From NCBI GenBank assembly GCA_964412235.1, contig CAYPNT010000078.1, positions 1-14,700 on the forward strand: a stretch of DNA of 14,700 bases, given 5' to 3'. Numbering within the stretch: the first letter of the stretch is position 1; each line of letters opens with the position of its first letter. Source of the DNA: JAYZQT01 sp964412235 (GTDB lineage Bacteria > Pseudomonadota > Alphaproteobacteria > MPNO01 > UBA830). Positions 7,326-14,419 of the stretch are shown piece after piece. A program made the translations under genes and the position numbers. Below the pieces are notes generated by a model that made no database searches, was not told where the DNA came from, and worked only from the letters and a program-made list of their open reading frames with translations.

Positions 7326-7804
7326 AACGGTATCACAATTGCACCCATTGGAGCATCACAATTGAGTAGATTAACGCGCTTTTGAACAATTTTAAACTCT
7401 TCCAAAACTTCGTGGAGCGTATGAACATACTCACCGGCAAATACCTGTTGTTCATCATTTTGAAACTCCACGAGTGTGAAGTTAGATCTCACCAAAGTGA
7501 TATTGTCAGTCGTAGACACTATTGTGACATTACCAAGAACTCGCTGCGTCCTAGCTGCTGGTTGATCGGAAAAATTATCGGGGTGGCGTAAACGCCGAAC
7601 ACGTACCTCTAGTAATTGACGGTCCTCATAAGCAATCGAAACCTCTTCGAAAGGGTCTTCCTGGCCTATCCTCGCAGGTATCCAATAGACGCAGTCATCT
7701 GAAAACAACGAAAACCATTCCTCAAAGCGCCGTTCATCCAAAAAACGTGCTTCTTGAAATAAAAACTGTTCTATCCTCGAAACGAATAAGAGATCAGGAT
7801 CCAT
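7322..7804 (-). CDS. Aromatic-ring-hydroxylating dioxygenase beta subunit (NTF2/SnoaL-like fold)
   Basis: A 160-residue protein with the typical beginning and end of Rieske dioxygenase small subunits: FLFQEARFLDERRFEEWFSL (14-33) followed by FSDDCVYWIPA, an EDRQLLEVRVRRLRH stretch (60-74), RTQRVLGNVTI (85-95), then VRSNFTLVEFQ and KRVNLLNCDAP near the end. Beta subunits form a cone-shaped trimer that supports the catalytic alpha subunits; they carry no metal or cofactor. No alpha subunit, ferredoxin or reductase gene is present in the window, which is unusual, because alpha normally lies directly upstream. The ATG is the first start after an in-frame stop, and the ribosome site is weak. The gene is coupled by a TTGA overlap to the SDR-fold gene. 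It may serve an alpha subunit encoded elsewhere, or act alone as a SnoaL-like protein. Confidence 0.87.
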   Translation of the reverse strand: MDPDLLFVSRIEQFLFQEARFLDERRFEEWFSLFSDDCVYWIPARIGQEDPFEEVSIAYEDRQLLEVRVRRLRHPDNFSDQPAARTQRVLGNVTIVSTTDNITLVRSNFTLVEFQNDEQQVFAGEYVHTLHEVLEEFKIVQKRVNLLNCDAPMGAIVIPF

Positions 7805-7904
7805 AACGAATATCTTGACGCATCGTCCGTACCTTTAGACTTATGTCTTGGAGGTTCTCCTCCACCAATTTTTTTTCAGAGTGCCACACGTTTTTGTACC
7901 CCAA
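7794..7904 (-). CDS. Candidate small ORF (36 residues) or remnant before the beta-subunit gene; function unknown
   Basis: Within the 167-base gap upstream of the beta-subunit gene, one minus-strand frame is open from about 7922 and ends in TGA at 7794-7796, overlapping the beta start by 11 bases. From a TTG at 7904 it would give 36 residues; a GTG at 7889 would give 31. The product is helix-like, with no proline and many charges, including SEKKLVEENLQDISLKV and a C-terminal RQDIRYGS. I do not recognise it. A clear Shine-Dalgarno site is missing, and an open run of this length is not rare by chance. Its position, where a dioxygenase alpha subunit would end, also allows a truncated remnant. It contains an eight-A run (7869-7876). 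Confidence 0.22.
   Translation of the reverse strand: MGYKNVWHSEKKLVEENLQDISLKVRTMRQDIRYGS
7849..7876 (+). terminator. Terminator-like hairpin with T8 run, plus-strand orientation
   Basis: TGGAGG (7849-7854) and CCTCCA (7859-7864) form a perfect 6-bp stem with a TTCT loop, followed after four bases by eight Ts (7869-7876). This orientation suits transcription on the plus strand, where no gene ends nearby; the flanking genes run on the minus strand. A second small inverted repeat, AGAC-TTAT-GTCT, lies at 7837-7848. On the minus strand the hairpin would sit in the leader of the beta-subunit gene. Confidence 0.3.
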
Positions 7905-7971
7905 GTAATCAACCGCGACACATCAGGAAAAATTAATAATATTTAAACTCATGGCACTCGACTTTCACTTC

Positions 7972-9060
7972 CTACCCTGACAGAAACGGGTAATCTGTGT
8001 ATCCCTCTGCGCCCCCGCCGTAAAAAGTAGGGCGGTCTGGTTGATTATATGTCAAACCACCCTGCAAACGCTCAGGCAAATCAGGATTAGCCAGAAAGTC
8101 AGTGCCAAATGATACTAAATCTGCCAATCCCGCACCGATAACCATATCGGCTTTCGGCCTATCATAACCACCATTGGTCATAAGAGTATTAGGCCAAATA
8201 TCACGTACGTGGCTGAACAATTGATGCCTGCTTTCTAAGAACTCCGCTTCTTCTGCCTGTCCACCGAGCTCAACCATGTGGAGATAACCAAGATCACGTT
8301 TTGCCAGCTCTCCCGAGATATATGAGAAGGTTTGGTATGGGTCTGAATCCGAGATATCATTGTATGGTTGAAAGGGTGATATTCGATAACCAACCCGATC
8401 TGCACCCCAAACAGCAATCACTGCGTCGGTTACTTCAAGTGGCAGACGACAACGATTTTCAATGGACCCACCATATCCGTCATCGCGCCGATTTGTTGAA
8501 TCCCGTGTAAACTGGTCCAACAGGTAACCGTTAGCCCCGTGAACCTCCACCCCATCAAAGCCTGCGAGGTCGGCATTTTGGGCGGCAATCCGGTATTGTT
8601 CCACAAGTGCAGGCAATTCCTCCGCATCAAGTGCACGAGGGGTAACAAACGGTTTCATTCCGGATGTCGTCATAGCGTCACCAGCTGGTTTTATAGCGGA
8701 AGGCGCTACCGGAATACATCCGTTTGGTTGCAAATCCGGGTGTGAAATTCGCCCGACATGCCATAATTGAAGAATGATCCTTCCACCCGCTTCATGGACA
8801 GCATCGGTAACCATCCGCCAACCATCAATTTGAAGTTCAGAATGAATTCCCGGCGTTCCCGGATAGCCCATACCCTCCGGACAAATCTGAGTTGCTTCTG
8901 TAATAATTAGTGCCGCATCAGACCTCTGTTGATAGTAGGTCGCATTCAGTGCGTGTGGCGAGTTTCCTTTACCTGCGCGGTTACGCGTCATTGGCGCCAT
9001 AACCACCCGGTGAGGAAGGTCAAACAATCCTGTTGAATAGGGGGAAAACAAGTCAACCAT
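7972..9060 (-). CDS. Old Yellow Enzyme family FMN ene-reductase (NemA-like)
   Basis: A 362-residue FMN TIM-barrel protein that would reduce activated C=C bonds of enones or related compounds with NAD(P)H. Family residues are all present: MAPMTRNR (21-28, with flavin-tuning Thr25), QLWHVGR (98-104), and VHGANGYLLDQF with His174 and Asn177 as substrate-anchoring pair and Tyr179 as the expected proton donor; RDDGYGGSIENR follows. The reading frame continues upstream to an ATG at 9102, but that would overlap the previous gene by 40 bases. The ATG at 9060 has a GAGAGG ribosome site five bases before it and gives the normal family N-terminus (VDLFSPYSTG), so 9060 is chosen. It begins two bases after the upstream stop, hence the same operon. 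In context it may reduce an unsaturated ring or side-chain intermediate. Confidence 0.93.
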   Translation of the reverse strand: MVDLFSPYSTGLFDLPHRVVMAPMTRNRAGKGNSPHALNATYYQQRSDAALIITEATQICPEGMGYPGTPGIHSELQIDGWRMVTDAVHEAGGRIILQLWHVGRISHPDLQPNGCIPVAPSAIKPAGDAMTTSGMKPFVTPRALDAEELPALVEQYRIAAQNADLAGFDGVEVHGANGYLLDQFTRDSTNRRDDGYGGSIENRCRLPLEVTDAVIAVWGADRVGYRISPFQPYNDISDSDPYQTFSYISGELAKRDLGYLHMVELGGQAEEAEFLESRHQLFSHVRDIWPNTLMTNGGYDRPKADMVIGAGLADLVSFGTDFLANPDLPERLQGGLTYNQPDRPTFYGGGAEGYTDYPFLSG

Positions 9061-9062
9061 CG

Positions 9063-9941
9063 TTACCTCTCTACACGCGCTTGCTCTTCCAGAACAGCGC
9101 ATACTGCAGCCGTGTCTTTTTCACCTAAACCTTGCGCTAAAGTAGCTCTATAGGGTTGAACAGCCGCCATAAACAAACTCACGGGGCACCCGACCTCTGC
9201 GGCAAAGGCCGAAATGATATCCAAGTCCTTTTGATAAAGCCTGTTTGACATACCAATCTCGTCATAATTGTTCTCAGACATCATTTTTCCGCGCACTTGA
9301 AACATTCGTGAGGTCGCGGCACTTGTACTAATAACGTCAAAAATGAGCGCTGGTTCCAGACCAGATTTCATTCCCAAAACCATCGCTTCGGCCGCAGCCG
9401 TGTTATGTACTGTTATGAGATGGTTCGCCACGAATTTCATTTTGCTACCCGCTCCAAAGGGACCACAATACGTATTCTCTCGACTGAATGCCTCGATGAC
9501 CGGCAAACATTCATCCACCGAAGCCTTGTGTCCGCTCGTAAAAACCGCGAGATCTCCCGTCTTAGCCTGCTGTCCAGTCCCTGAAACCGGACAATCTAAA
9601 AGCGTATGACCTGCACTTTCCAATATGTCCCGCGCTTTTTCCTTATCGGAAATCGTAAAGGTACTTGCTTCAACTAATATGCATTTATTTGAGACAGATG
9701 CAGCAATCTCATCAGCAACTTCTTTGAGGGCCAACGCGCTCGGCAGGGAGCAAACCACAATCTTCGAATTCTGGGCTACGCCCGCCACCGATGTAGTTAG
9801 GGTTACACCGTTGGCGGAAGCCCGCACCGATGCTTCCTTTGATATGTCATAGCCAAAAACATTAAAACCCTTTTCCGAAATGTGACGTGCGATCGCACCC
9901 CCCATTATCCCAAGGCCAATAACCCCTGCCGCAGGCTTCAT
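9063..9941 (-). CDS. NAD(P)-dependent beta-hydroxyacid dehydrogenase (3-hydroxyisobutyrate dehydrogenase family)
   Basis: A 292-residue member of the beta-hydroxyacid dehydrogenase family, of normal length. The N-terminal Rossmann motif is GLGIMGGAIA (9-18). The substrate-binding DCPVSGTGQQA stretch (116-126) contains Ser120. The catalytic GxGxxxKxxxN motif is Gly163, Gly165, Lys169 and Asn173. The second domain is the expected all-helical C-terminus. Asp32 after the second strand (YDIS) suggests NAD preference. Family members oxidise 3-hydroxyisobutyrate, tartronate semialdehyde, 6-phosphogluconate-like acids or related short hydroxyacids; imine reductases are also relatives, but the Lys favours a hydroxyacid. 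A ribosome site (GGAGAGGAAG) precedes the ATG. It lies in the middle of the minus-strand cluster and may handle a small hydroxyacid released late in degradation. The substrate is not determined. Confidence 0.9.
   Translation of the reverse strand: MKPAAGVIGLGIMGGAIARHISEKGFNVFGYDISKEASVRASANGVTLTTSVAGVAQNSKIVVCSLPSALALKEVADEIAASVSNKCILVEASTFTISDKEKARDILESAGHTLLDCPVSGTGQQAKTGDLAVFTSGHKASVDECLPVIEAFSRENTYCGPFGAGSKMKFVANHLITVHNTAAAEAMVLGMKSGLEPALIFDVISTSAATSRMFQVRGKMMSENNYDEIGMSNRLYQKDLDIISAFAAEVGCPVSLFMAAVQPYRATLAQGLGEKDTAAVCAVLEEQARVER
9066..9071 (-). promoter_or_regulatory. Ribosome binding site deciding the ene-reductase start
   Basis: Minus-strand GAGAGG lies five bases before the ATG at 9060 and supports that start over the upstream ATG at 9102. 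It sits within a box, GCGTGTAGAGAGG, closely matched before the extradiol gene. Confidence 0.75.
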
Positions 9942-9958
9942 TCAGTCTTCCTCTCCAT

Positions 9959-9970
9959 GCTGAATTCAGC
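9959..9970. repeat. 12-bp perfect palindrome in the intergenic gap
   Basis: GCTGAATTCAGC is its own reverse complement and lies 18-29 bases before the hydroxyacid dehydrogenase ATG, within the 42-base gap after the hydrolase stop. Flanking ATGCT and AGCAT give partial extra dyad symmetry. It could be an operator or mRNA hairpin, but several such palindromes are expected by chance in a window this size. Confidence 0.35.
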
Positions 9971-9983
9971 CTAGCATAAGCAC

Positions 9984-10775
9984 TTAATGTTTGGCGAGAA
10001 ACTCGCACAACGTCTTCGTAAAATCGACCGGTCGCTCAATATTGGAAATATGGGCTGCGGGATCGAGAAGAACATACTCCGAACCAACCATCTTTGTATG
10101 CATGGCTTCCATCCCGGGTGCCGGTGTTCCAACATCCTGTGAACCGGCAATAAACAACACTGGAATACCCGATACCTGGTCCAATCTATCAAGATAGTTC
10201 AGCTTTTGTATCGCCGCTGCACAACCAGTGTAACCATTTACCGAAGTTGTTGCGATCATCTCAGCGACAGACTGCGCTTCGTCAGTTTCCTTATTTCGGT
10301 ATGCTTCTGTAAACCAACGTTCCATTGTTGGCTGAATTAGGGGATCCATACCCTTATCCTTTGACAGGTCTATCCGATCTTGCCAGGCGCTAACAAATTC
10401 AGGAGCAATTGCACCCATGGAGTTCGCTATAACTACCGAATTTAGGCGGTCTGCGTACTCTAACATTAGGCCTTGCGCCGTCATTCCACCGATCGACAAA
10501 CCAACAAAATGAGTAGTTTCAATCCCAAGGTGATCCCACAACCCAACAACATCGCCCATGAGATCATCAAAACTGTATGGCCCTGCAGTCGCTTCGGATT
10601 GACCGTGGCCGCGCTTGTCATATCGCAATACATGAAAATCGGGTCCCAGGATCCGCGCCTGCTCATCCCACATATGTAGATTAGTTGCGAGAGAATTAGA
10701 AAACGTCACCCAAGGTTTATTCTCGTTACCGGACACCTCATAATTAATTTCTACTCCGTTCACTTTGGCCTTCAT
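9984..10775 (-). CDS. Alpha/beta hydrolase, 3-oxoadipate enol-lactonase (PcaD)-like
   Basis: A 263-residue hydrolase strongly resembling beta-ketoadipate enol-lactonases. Family signs are FSNSLATNLHMWDEQ (25-39), LRYDKRGHGQSEATAGPYS (50-68) and the nucleophile elbow GLSIGGM around Ser94. The acid is Asp214 in GSQDVGTP and the base is His242 in PAAHISNIERP, so the catalytic triad is complete. PcaD opens the enol-lactone in the protocatechuate and catechol ortho-cleavage pathways, but no muconate cycloisomerase or decarboxylase is found here. A related lactone, ester or meta-cleavage product is therefore equally possible. GGAGAG lies six bases before the ATG. It follows the extradiol-like gene by 20 bases, which suits a ring-cleavage product hydrolase. 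Confidence 0.9.
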   Translation of the reverse strand: MKAKVNGVEINYEVSGNENKPWVTFSNSLATNLHMWDEQARILGPDFHVLRYDKRGHGQSEATAGPYSFDDLMGDVVGLWDHLGIETTHFVGLSIGGMTAQGLMLEYADRLNSVVIANSMGAIAPEFVSAWQDRIDLSKDKGMDPLIQPTMERWFTEAYRNKETDEAQSVAEMIATTSVNGYTGCAAAIQKLNYLDRLDQVSGIPVLFIAGSQDVGTPAPGMEAMHTKMVGSEYVLLDPAAHISNIERPVDFTKTLCEFLAKH

Positions 10776-10795
10776 TTAAATCTCTCCATTCTATC

Positions 10796-11740
10796 TTACG
10801 GCGAGGAATGCCTGACAAACCGCTCAGGAACCGCTTCACCCCATTGCGAGAGGAAACCCTCCTCCGCGGGGATAACGTTTGGGGGGTTTTGATTGTTAAG
10901 GCGGTCGCTGTCCGTCCAGTGTTCGTGGACTCGACCCCACGGGTCTTGCCAATAGTCAAATACCTGGCTCCCAAGAACGTGACGCCCCGTACCCCACATG
11001 TGGTCGTATTTTTCTTTAGAGCGAAGGAATGCGTTCCCCATAAAAACGTCATCGATATCTTGCACCTGGAACGCCATGTGATTGAGGCCTGTCTTTTCCC
11101 CTTGGATACACAAGAACGTATGATGATCAACATATTCTTCGCCCGCATCCACACGGTTGAAGGTGGCGATTACTTTATTTTTATCACCCTCGACATACAC
11201 ATCATCGGAAGGCACGAGACCCAACGTGTCACGGTACCATTTGGTCCCTGCCCATAGATCTGTCGTCATTATTACAGCGTGTCCAAGCCGTTTTACATGT
11301 GAGGGGCCCGGTCTAATTCGGGTTAAATCACTAACCCGCACGTCAATATTATTTGCGTCATTAACCTTAAACCGAGGTATTTGAACCTCATCCACCAATT
11401 CCCGGCCCCATACCACCTCAACCTGATAGCCATGGGGATCAGAAAGACGAACCCGCTTTCCCCCACCTGGTTCGTCCATTTCCTCAACTGGCGACGCCCC
11501 CTCTACCTCTGAAACTCTCGAGAGATCTTCCTCGCTGTTTGCTCGGAAGGCCAACCCTATGAACTTTTCTTCTCCCAAATGGGTCACGTGAATAAAGGGG
11601 TCGGGATCCGTGCCGCGCATGTACAGCGTATCCTTGGTCCTTTCCGCCCGTACCATCCCAAAATCAGTTAGAAACTCCTCCGCCCGATCCAAGTCAGGGG
11701 ATTGAAGCCTCCCAAAAGTGATATCCGCTACCTTTATCAT
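10796..11740 (-). CDS. VOC-fold extradiol ring-cleavage dioxygenase-like protein
   Basis: A 314-residue two-module VOC protein. In the C-terminal module the iron ligands of type I extradiol dioxygenases are matched by His154 (LGHAVI), His221 (GLNHMAFQV) and Glu273 (VHEHW). The second-shell residues also align: His206 lies 15 before His221, His254 is in GRH, and Tyr263 lies 10 before the Glu, the same spacings as remembered for BphC (His195/His210, His241, Tyr250/Glu260). This suggests a working Fe(II) catecholic dioxygenase rather than a simple glyoxalase. The ATG at 11740 is chosen over the upstream one at 11782 because GAGGAG lies five bases before it and the normal N-terminus (IKVADITFGRLQSPD) begins there. 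It is flanked by a CoA ligase and an enol-lactonase-like hydrolase. The substrate is unknown; another VOC reaction cannot be excluded. Confidence 0.85.
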   Translation of the reverse strand: MIKVADITFGRLQSPDLDRAEEFLTDFGMVRAERTKDTLYMRGTDPDPFIHVTHLGEEKFIGLAFRANSEEDLSRVSEVEGASPVEEMDEPGGGKRVRLSDPHGYQVEVVWGRELVDEVQIPRFKVNDANNIDVRVSDLTRIRPGPSHVKRLGHAVIMTTDLWAGTKWYRDTLGLVPSDDVYVEGDKNKVIATFNRVDAGEEYVDHHTFLCIQGEKTGLNHMAFQVQDIDDVFMGNAFLRSKEKYDHMWGTGRHVLGSQVFDYWQDPWGRVHEHWTDSDRLNNQNPPNVIPAEEGFLSQWGEAVPERFVRHSSP

Positions 11741-11745
11741 GGTGT

Positions 11746-11751
11746 CTCCTC
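11746..11751 (-). promoter_or_regulatory. Ribosome binding site deciding the extradiol-like gene start
   Basis: Minus-strand GAGGAG five bases before the ATG at 11740, inside the box GCGTGTAGAGGAG. It favours this start over the ATG at 11782, which lies inside the upstream ligase gene. Confidence 0.75.
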
Positions 11752-11774
11752 TACACGCAAAGTGGTGCATTCTT

Positions 11775-13604
11775 TTAGTCAATTACAACGATATCGACTT
11801 TATTTTCGCTGTAAAGCCGATCTATAAGACCAGCACGGCGGCTTAGCACTGCCCGCTGGTTAATATAGCCTTTGTCAGTTATTTCCCCGGCATCAATTTG
11901 AGGAGGCTCCGTCATTAGCAGAGCTCGTCGGATCCTCGTCGAACTACCGGGATTATTACTGTTATGTATCCGAATACCATCACGCAGTGTTTCGTGAACC
12001 GCCCTGTGTTTGACTAATTTATCAATTTGCAAATCCTCTCCAACAACCGCGTTACACCCAGCCAAGCTCGGAAAAACAAGCAAGCCAACATCATCCCTGT
12101 CCTGCCCCGTAACAACAGCATCCTGAATTATCGGCGCCGCAGCTGCAATCGCCTGAAGTCTGAGCTGACCCGCATGAACCCAGGTTCCCGATAGAAGTTT
12201 AAAGTTTTCCGCCACTCGTCCATCGAACACAACGCCCTTATCGGGTTGCGTTTCGTCTTCAAAACGCCCCGCGTCCCCGATCTTAAAAAAACCCTCATCA
12301 TCGAATGCGTTGGCCGTAAGTTCCTCTTGAGAAAAATAACCCGGTGTTATATTTGGACCACGCATCCGTATTTCTAATTTATCGCCATTTGGTGTGAGTT
12401 TTACTTCGTTTCCGGGAAGTGGAAGACCTATATTCCCGGTAACCTGGGGTAACCAGTTTAAATAGGTGGCACCGGGGGCCGTTTCCGTTGAGCCGAGCGA
12501 AGTAGTTATTGGCACTCGTTCACCACGGACCGAAATCGCCATCTGGTCCAGACGCTCCCAAACATTTTTGGGAAGCGCCGCTCCGGCGAAAAAAAACTTT
12601 GTAAGATTCCGGAACAGGCCATCACGAGCCTCTTTATCTACCTCTAAAAGCGGAAGAAGCACGTCGTAACCACGTGGAACATTCAAATACACCGTTGGGG
12701 AAATCTCTTTTAGGTTCTCTATTGTCTTATTAATCTGCCCGGGTAGGGGTCTACCCTCGTCAATGTACATAGTACCGCCGTTGTAGAGCACCATGTTTAC
12801 ATTATAATTACCGCCAAAGGTGTGATTCCACGGCAACCAATCGACTAAAATTGGGGGCTCTTCGCGCAGAAATTTGTATACTTGCGCAAGGGCTACCTGG
12901 TTAGAGACCATCATTCTATGTGTGTTTATTACGCCTTTCGGCAATCCCGTTGACCCAGAAGTCAGCAATATTTTGCCAATCGTATCCAAATTGATACCAG
13001 AGGCAGCGCGTTGGATACCTTCTCGTGGCTTTGTAGACAGCATATCATTTAAAAAAACAGTCGGCCGCGATCTCTCAAACGGACTACTGGTTACGAGCGT
13101 CCTCCGTTCCCAATCTAGCGCATCAATTGCAGCACTATAAGGCTCGGGGTCCTGTACAAATATAACCGCTGGGTCGTTGTGCGAGATTACACTTTTTAGT
13201 TTTTGATAGTCCTTGCTCATTAGAGAGTATGCGGGGGAAACAGGCATCACAGGAATACCTGCAGTCATTGCACCAAACGATATAAGCGCCTGGTCAATGG
13301 AATTATCCGACAATATAGCAACCGGTCGGTTGTCACCGGTATCCATATCAATAAGGGCTTGTCCAATTGAATTAGCCGCAGCAAAAACATCTCCATAGGT
13401 CACACGGCGCCAACCCGCTGCGGTATCACGTTGACAGAAGAAATCCCGATCTGCATGTTCGGCAGCCCTGTCTTTTAATATTGATATCAGGCTTGTCGGT
13501 AATTTGGCGAGCGGTTCTGGACACCGCAATATCGCCTCACCGTCCCCACGCCTCTCGACGTCGACGCCAAATGACGTCATATTTACCTGAGCAAGTCTTG
13601 TCAT
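11775..13604 (-). CDS. Feruloyl-CoA synthase-family AMP-forming ligase
   Basis: A 609-residue adenylate-forming ligase of the length and motif set of feruloyl-CoA synthases, which activate hydroxycinnamic acids with ATP and CoA. Signs: SDNSIDQAL (99-107), P-loop LTSGSTGLPKGVINTH (214-229), the family-typical VDWLPWNHTFGGN (254-266), GGTMYIDEGRPLPG (276-289), AGAALP (340-345), LGSTETAP (370-377), FDGRVAENFKLLSGTWV (460-476), TGQDRDDVG (499-507), and the C-terminal DAGEITDKGYINQRAVL with Lys578. The start chosen is ATG 13604 with AGGTGA upstream; ATG at 13580 is an alternative. It lies 14 bases after the SDR gene and 34 before the extradiol-like gene. With the neighbouring hydroxyacyl-CoA dehydrogenase and crotonase it would start a CoA-dependent side-chain degradation of an aromatic acid (inference). 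The family is clear; ferulate itself is not proven as substrate. Confidence 0.9.
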   Translation of the reverse strand: MTRLAQVNMTSFGVDVERRGDGEAILRCPEPLAKLPTSLISILKDRAAEHADRDFFCQRDTAAGWRRVTYGDVFAAANSIGQALIDMDTGDNRPVAILSDNSIDQALISFGAMTAGIPVMPVSPAYSLMSKDYQKLKSVISHNDPAVIFVQDPEPYSAAIDALDWERRTLVTSSPFERSRPTVFLNDMLSTKPREGIQRAASGINLDTIGKILLTSGSTGLPKGVINTHRMMVSNQVALAQVYKFLREEPPILVDWLPWNHTFGGNYNVNMVLYNGGTMYIDEGRPLPGQINKTIENLKEISPTVYLNVPRGYDVLLPLLEVDKEARDGLFRNLTKFFFAGAALPKNVWERLDQMAISVRGERVPITTSLGSTETAPGATYLNWLPQVTGNIGLPLPGNEVKLTPNGDKLEIRMRGPNITPGYFSQEELTANAFDDEGFFKIGDAGRFEDETQPDKGVVFDGRVAENFKLLSGTWVHAGQLRLQAIAAAAPIIQDAVVTGQDRDDVGLLVFPSLAGCNAVVGEDLQIDKLVKHRAVHETLRDGIRIHNSNNPGSSTRIRRALLMTEPPQIDAGEITDKGYINQRAVLSRRAGLIDRLYSENKVDIVVID

Positions 13605-13618
13605 AATTGTCTCACCTA

Positions 13619-14383
13619 TTAGCCATGAGCCAAACGCAAGGCGCCATCGAGACGTACAACCGCTCCATTTAGCATCTTATTTTTGAGTATACTCATGACA
13701 AAATCAGCATACTCATGTGGTTTTCCAAGTCGCGAAGGGAATGGTGTCATTTTTTCAAGTGATTCCTGCGCTGGCTGAGGCAATCCGCGAAGCATTGGTG
13801 TTTCAAATATCCCCGGAGCAATTGCAAGCACGCGGATCCCAAACCGTGCCAATTCTCTCGCGGCTGGCAATGTGAGGCTGGCGATTGCGCCCTTTGAAGA
13901 GGCATAGGCTGCCTGTCCAACCTGCCCATCATAAGCTGCAACCGAAGACGTGTTAATAATTACACCACGCTCACCATCCTCATCCACCGGCTCCGCCTCA
14001 CTCATACTATGGGATACGATACGTAACATGTTGAAGGAACCAATCACGTTTATATTAATGCATTTGGAATAACTATCGAGTGACATTGGCCCGTCACGGC
14101 CCACAATTCGCTCCGCCGGCCCAATCCCAGCGCAATTTACTAATACTCGTGGCTGCCCAATAGCGTTTTTCACCTCTTCCACAGCTTCTTCCGCCCCGAC
14201 TGGGTCCGTGACGTCACAACTCATCGCGACACCACCCAGTATCTTGGCCGTGGCTTCAGCAAGTTCCAAATTAACGTCGAGTATCGCAACTTTACCGCCC
14301 GCATTAGAAAGCGCCTCGGCGGTGGCCGCCCCGAGACCAGACGCGCCTCCGGCCACGATCGCGGCTTGCCCACGTATATCCAA
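13619..14383 (-). CDS. Type II 3-hydroxyacyl-CoA dehydrogenase (HSD10-like SDR)
   Basis: A 254-residue SDR with the signature of the HSD10/type II 3-hydroxyacyl-CoA dehydrogenases, which oxidise 3-hydroxyacyl-CoA (including branched ones) with NAD. Seen are GGASGLG (12-18), Asp36 for NAD, CDVTD (56-60), NCAG (83-86), Asn112 and the catalytic set Ser147, Tyr160 and Lys164 in QAAYASSKGAI. The ending has IAPGIFETPML, PFPSRLGKPHEYA and NGAVVRLDGALRL, typical of this subgroup. The start is TTG, supported by a GGAGAGG site; the next Met is about 54 residues in and would remove the cofactor motif. It is the first gene of the minus-strand cluster and is divergent from a crotonase gene, so hydration and dehydrogenation of a side chain are encoded back to back. 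Confidence 0.93.
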   Translation of the reverse strand: MDIRGQAAIVAGGASGLGAATAEALSNAGGKVAILDVNLELAEATAKILGGVAMSCDVTDPVGAEEAVEEVKNAIGQPRVLVNCAGIGPAERIVGRDGPMSLDSYSKCININVIGSFNMLRIVSHSMSEAEPVDEDGERGVIINTSSVAAYDGQVGQAAYASSKGAIASLTLPAARELARFGIRVLAIAPGIFETPMLRGLPQPAQESLEKMTPFPSRLGKPHEYADFVMSILKNKMLNGAVVRLDGALRLAHG

Positions 14384-14387
14384 TTGT

Positions 14388-14394
14388 CCTCTCC
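14388..14394 (-). promoter_or_regulatory. Ribosome binding site supporting a TTG start
   Basis: Minus-strand GGAGAGG lies four bases before the TTG at 14383, the only start that keeps the cofactor-binding motif of the HSD10-like protein. Confidence 0.75.
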
Positions 14395-14419
14395 CTTTAT
14401 CTTTGTGTCCATATCAGAG

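Noticed and set aside
9061..9102. Upstream ATG start for the ene-reductase
   Set aside because: It would overlap the previous gene by 40 bases and add 14 residues unlike the family N-terminus; the ATG at 9060 has a better ribosome site.
10808..11257. A 149-codon plus-strand open frame opposite the extradiol-like gene
   Set aside because: It is antisense to a gene with clear catalytic motifs, shows no recognisable family features and has no ribosome site that I can see.
11741..11782. Upstream ATG start for the extradiol-like gene
   Set aside because: It overlaps the ligase end, and the ATG at 11740 has GAGGAG at ideal spacing and the expected N-terminus.
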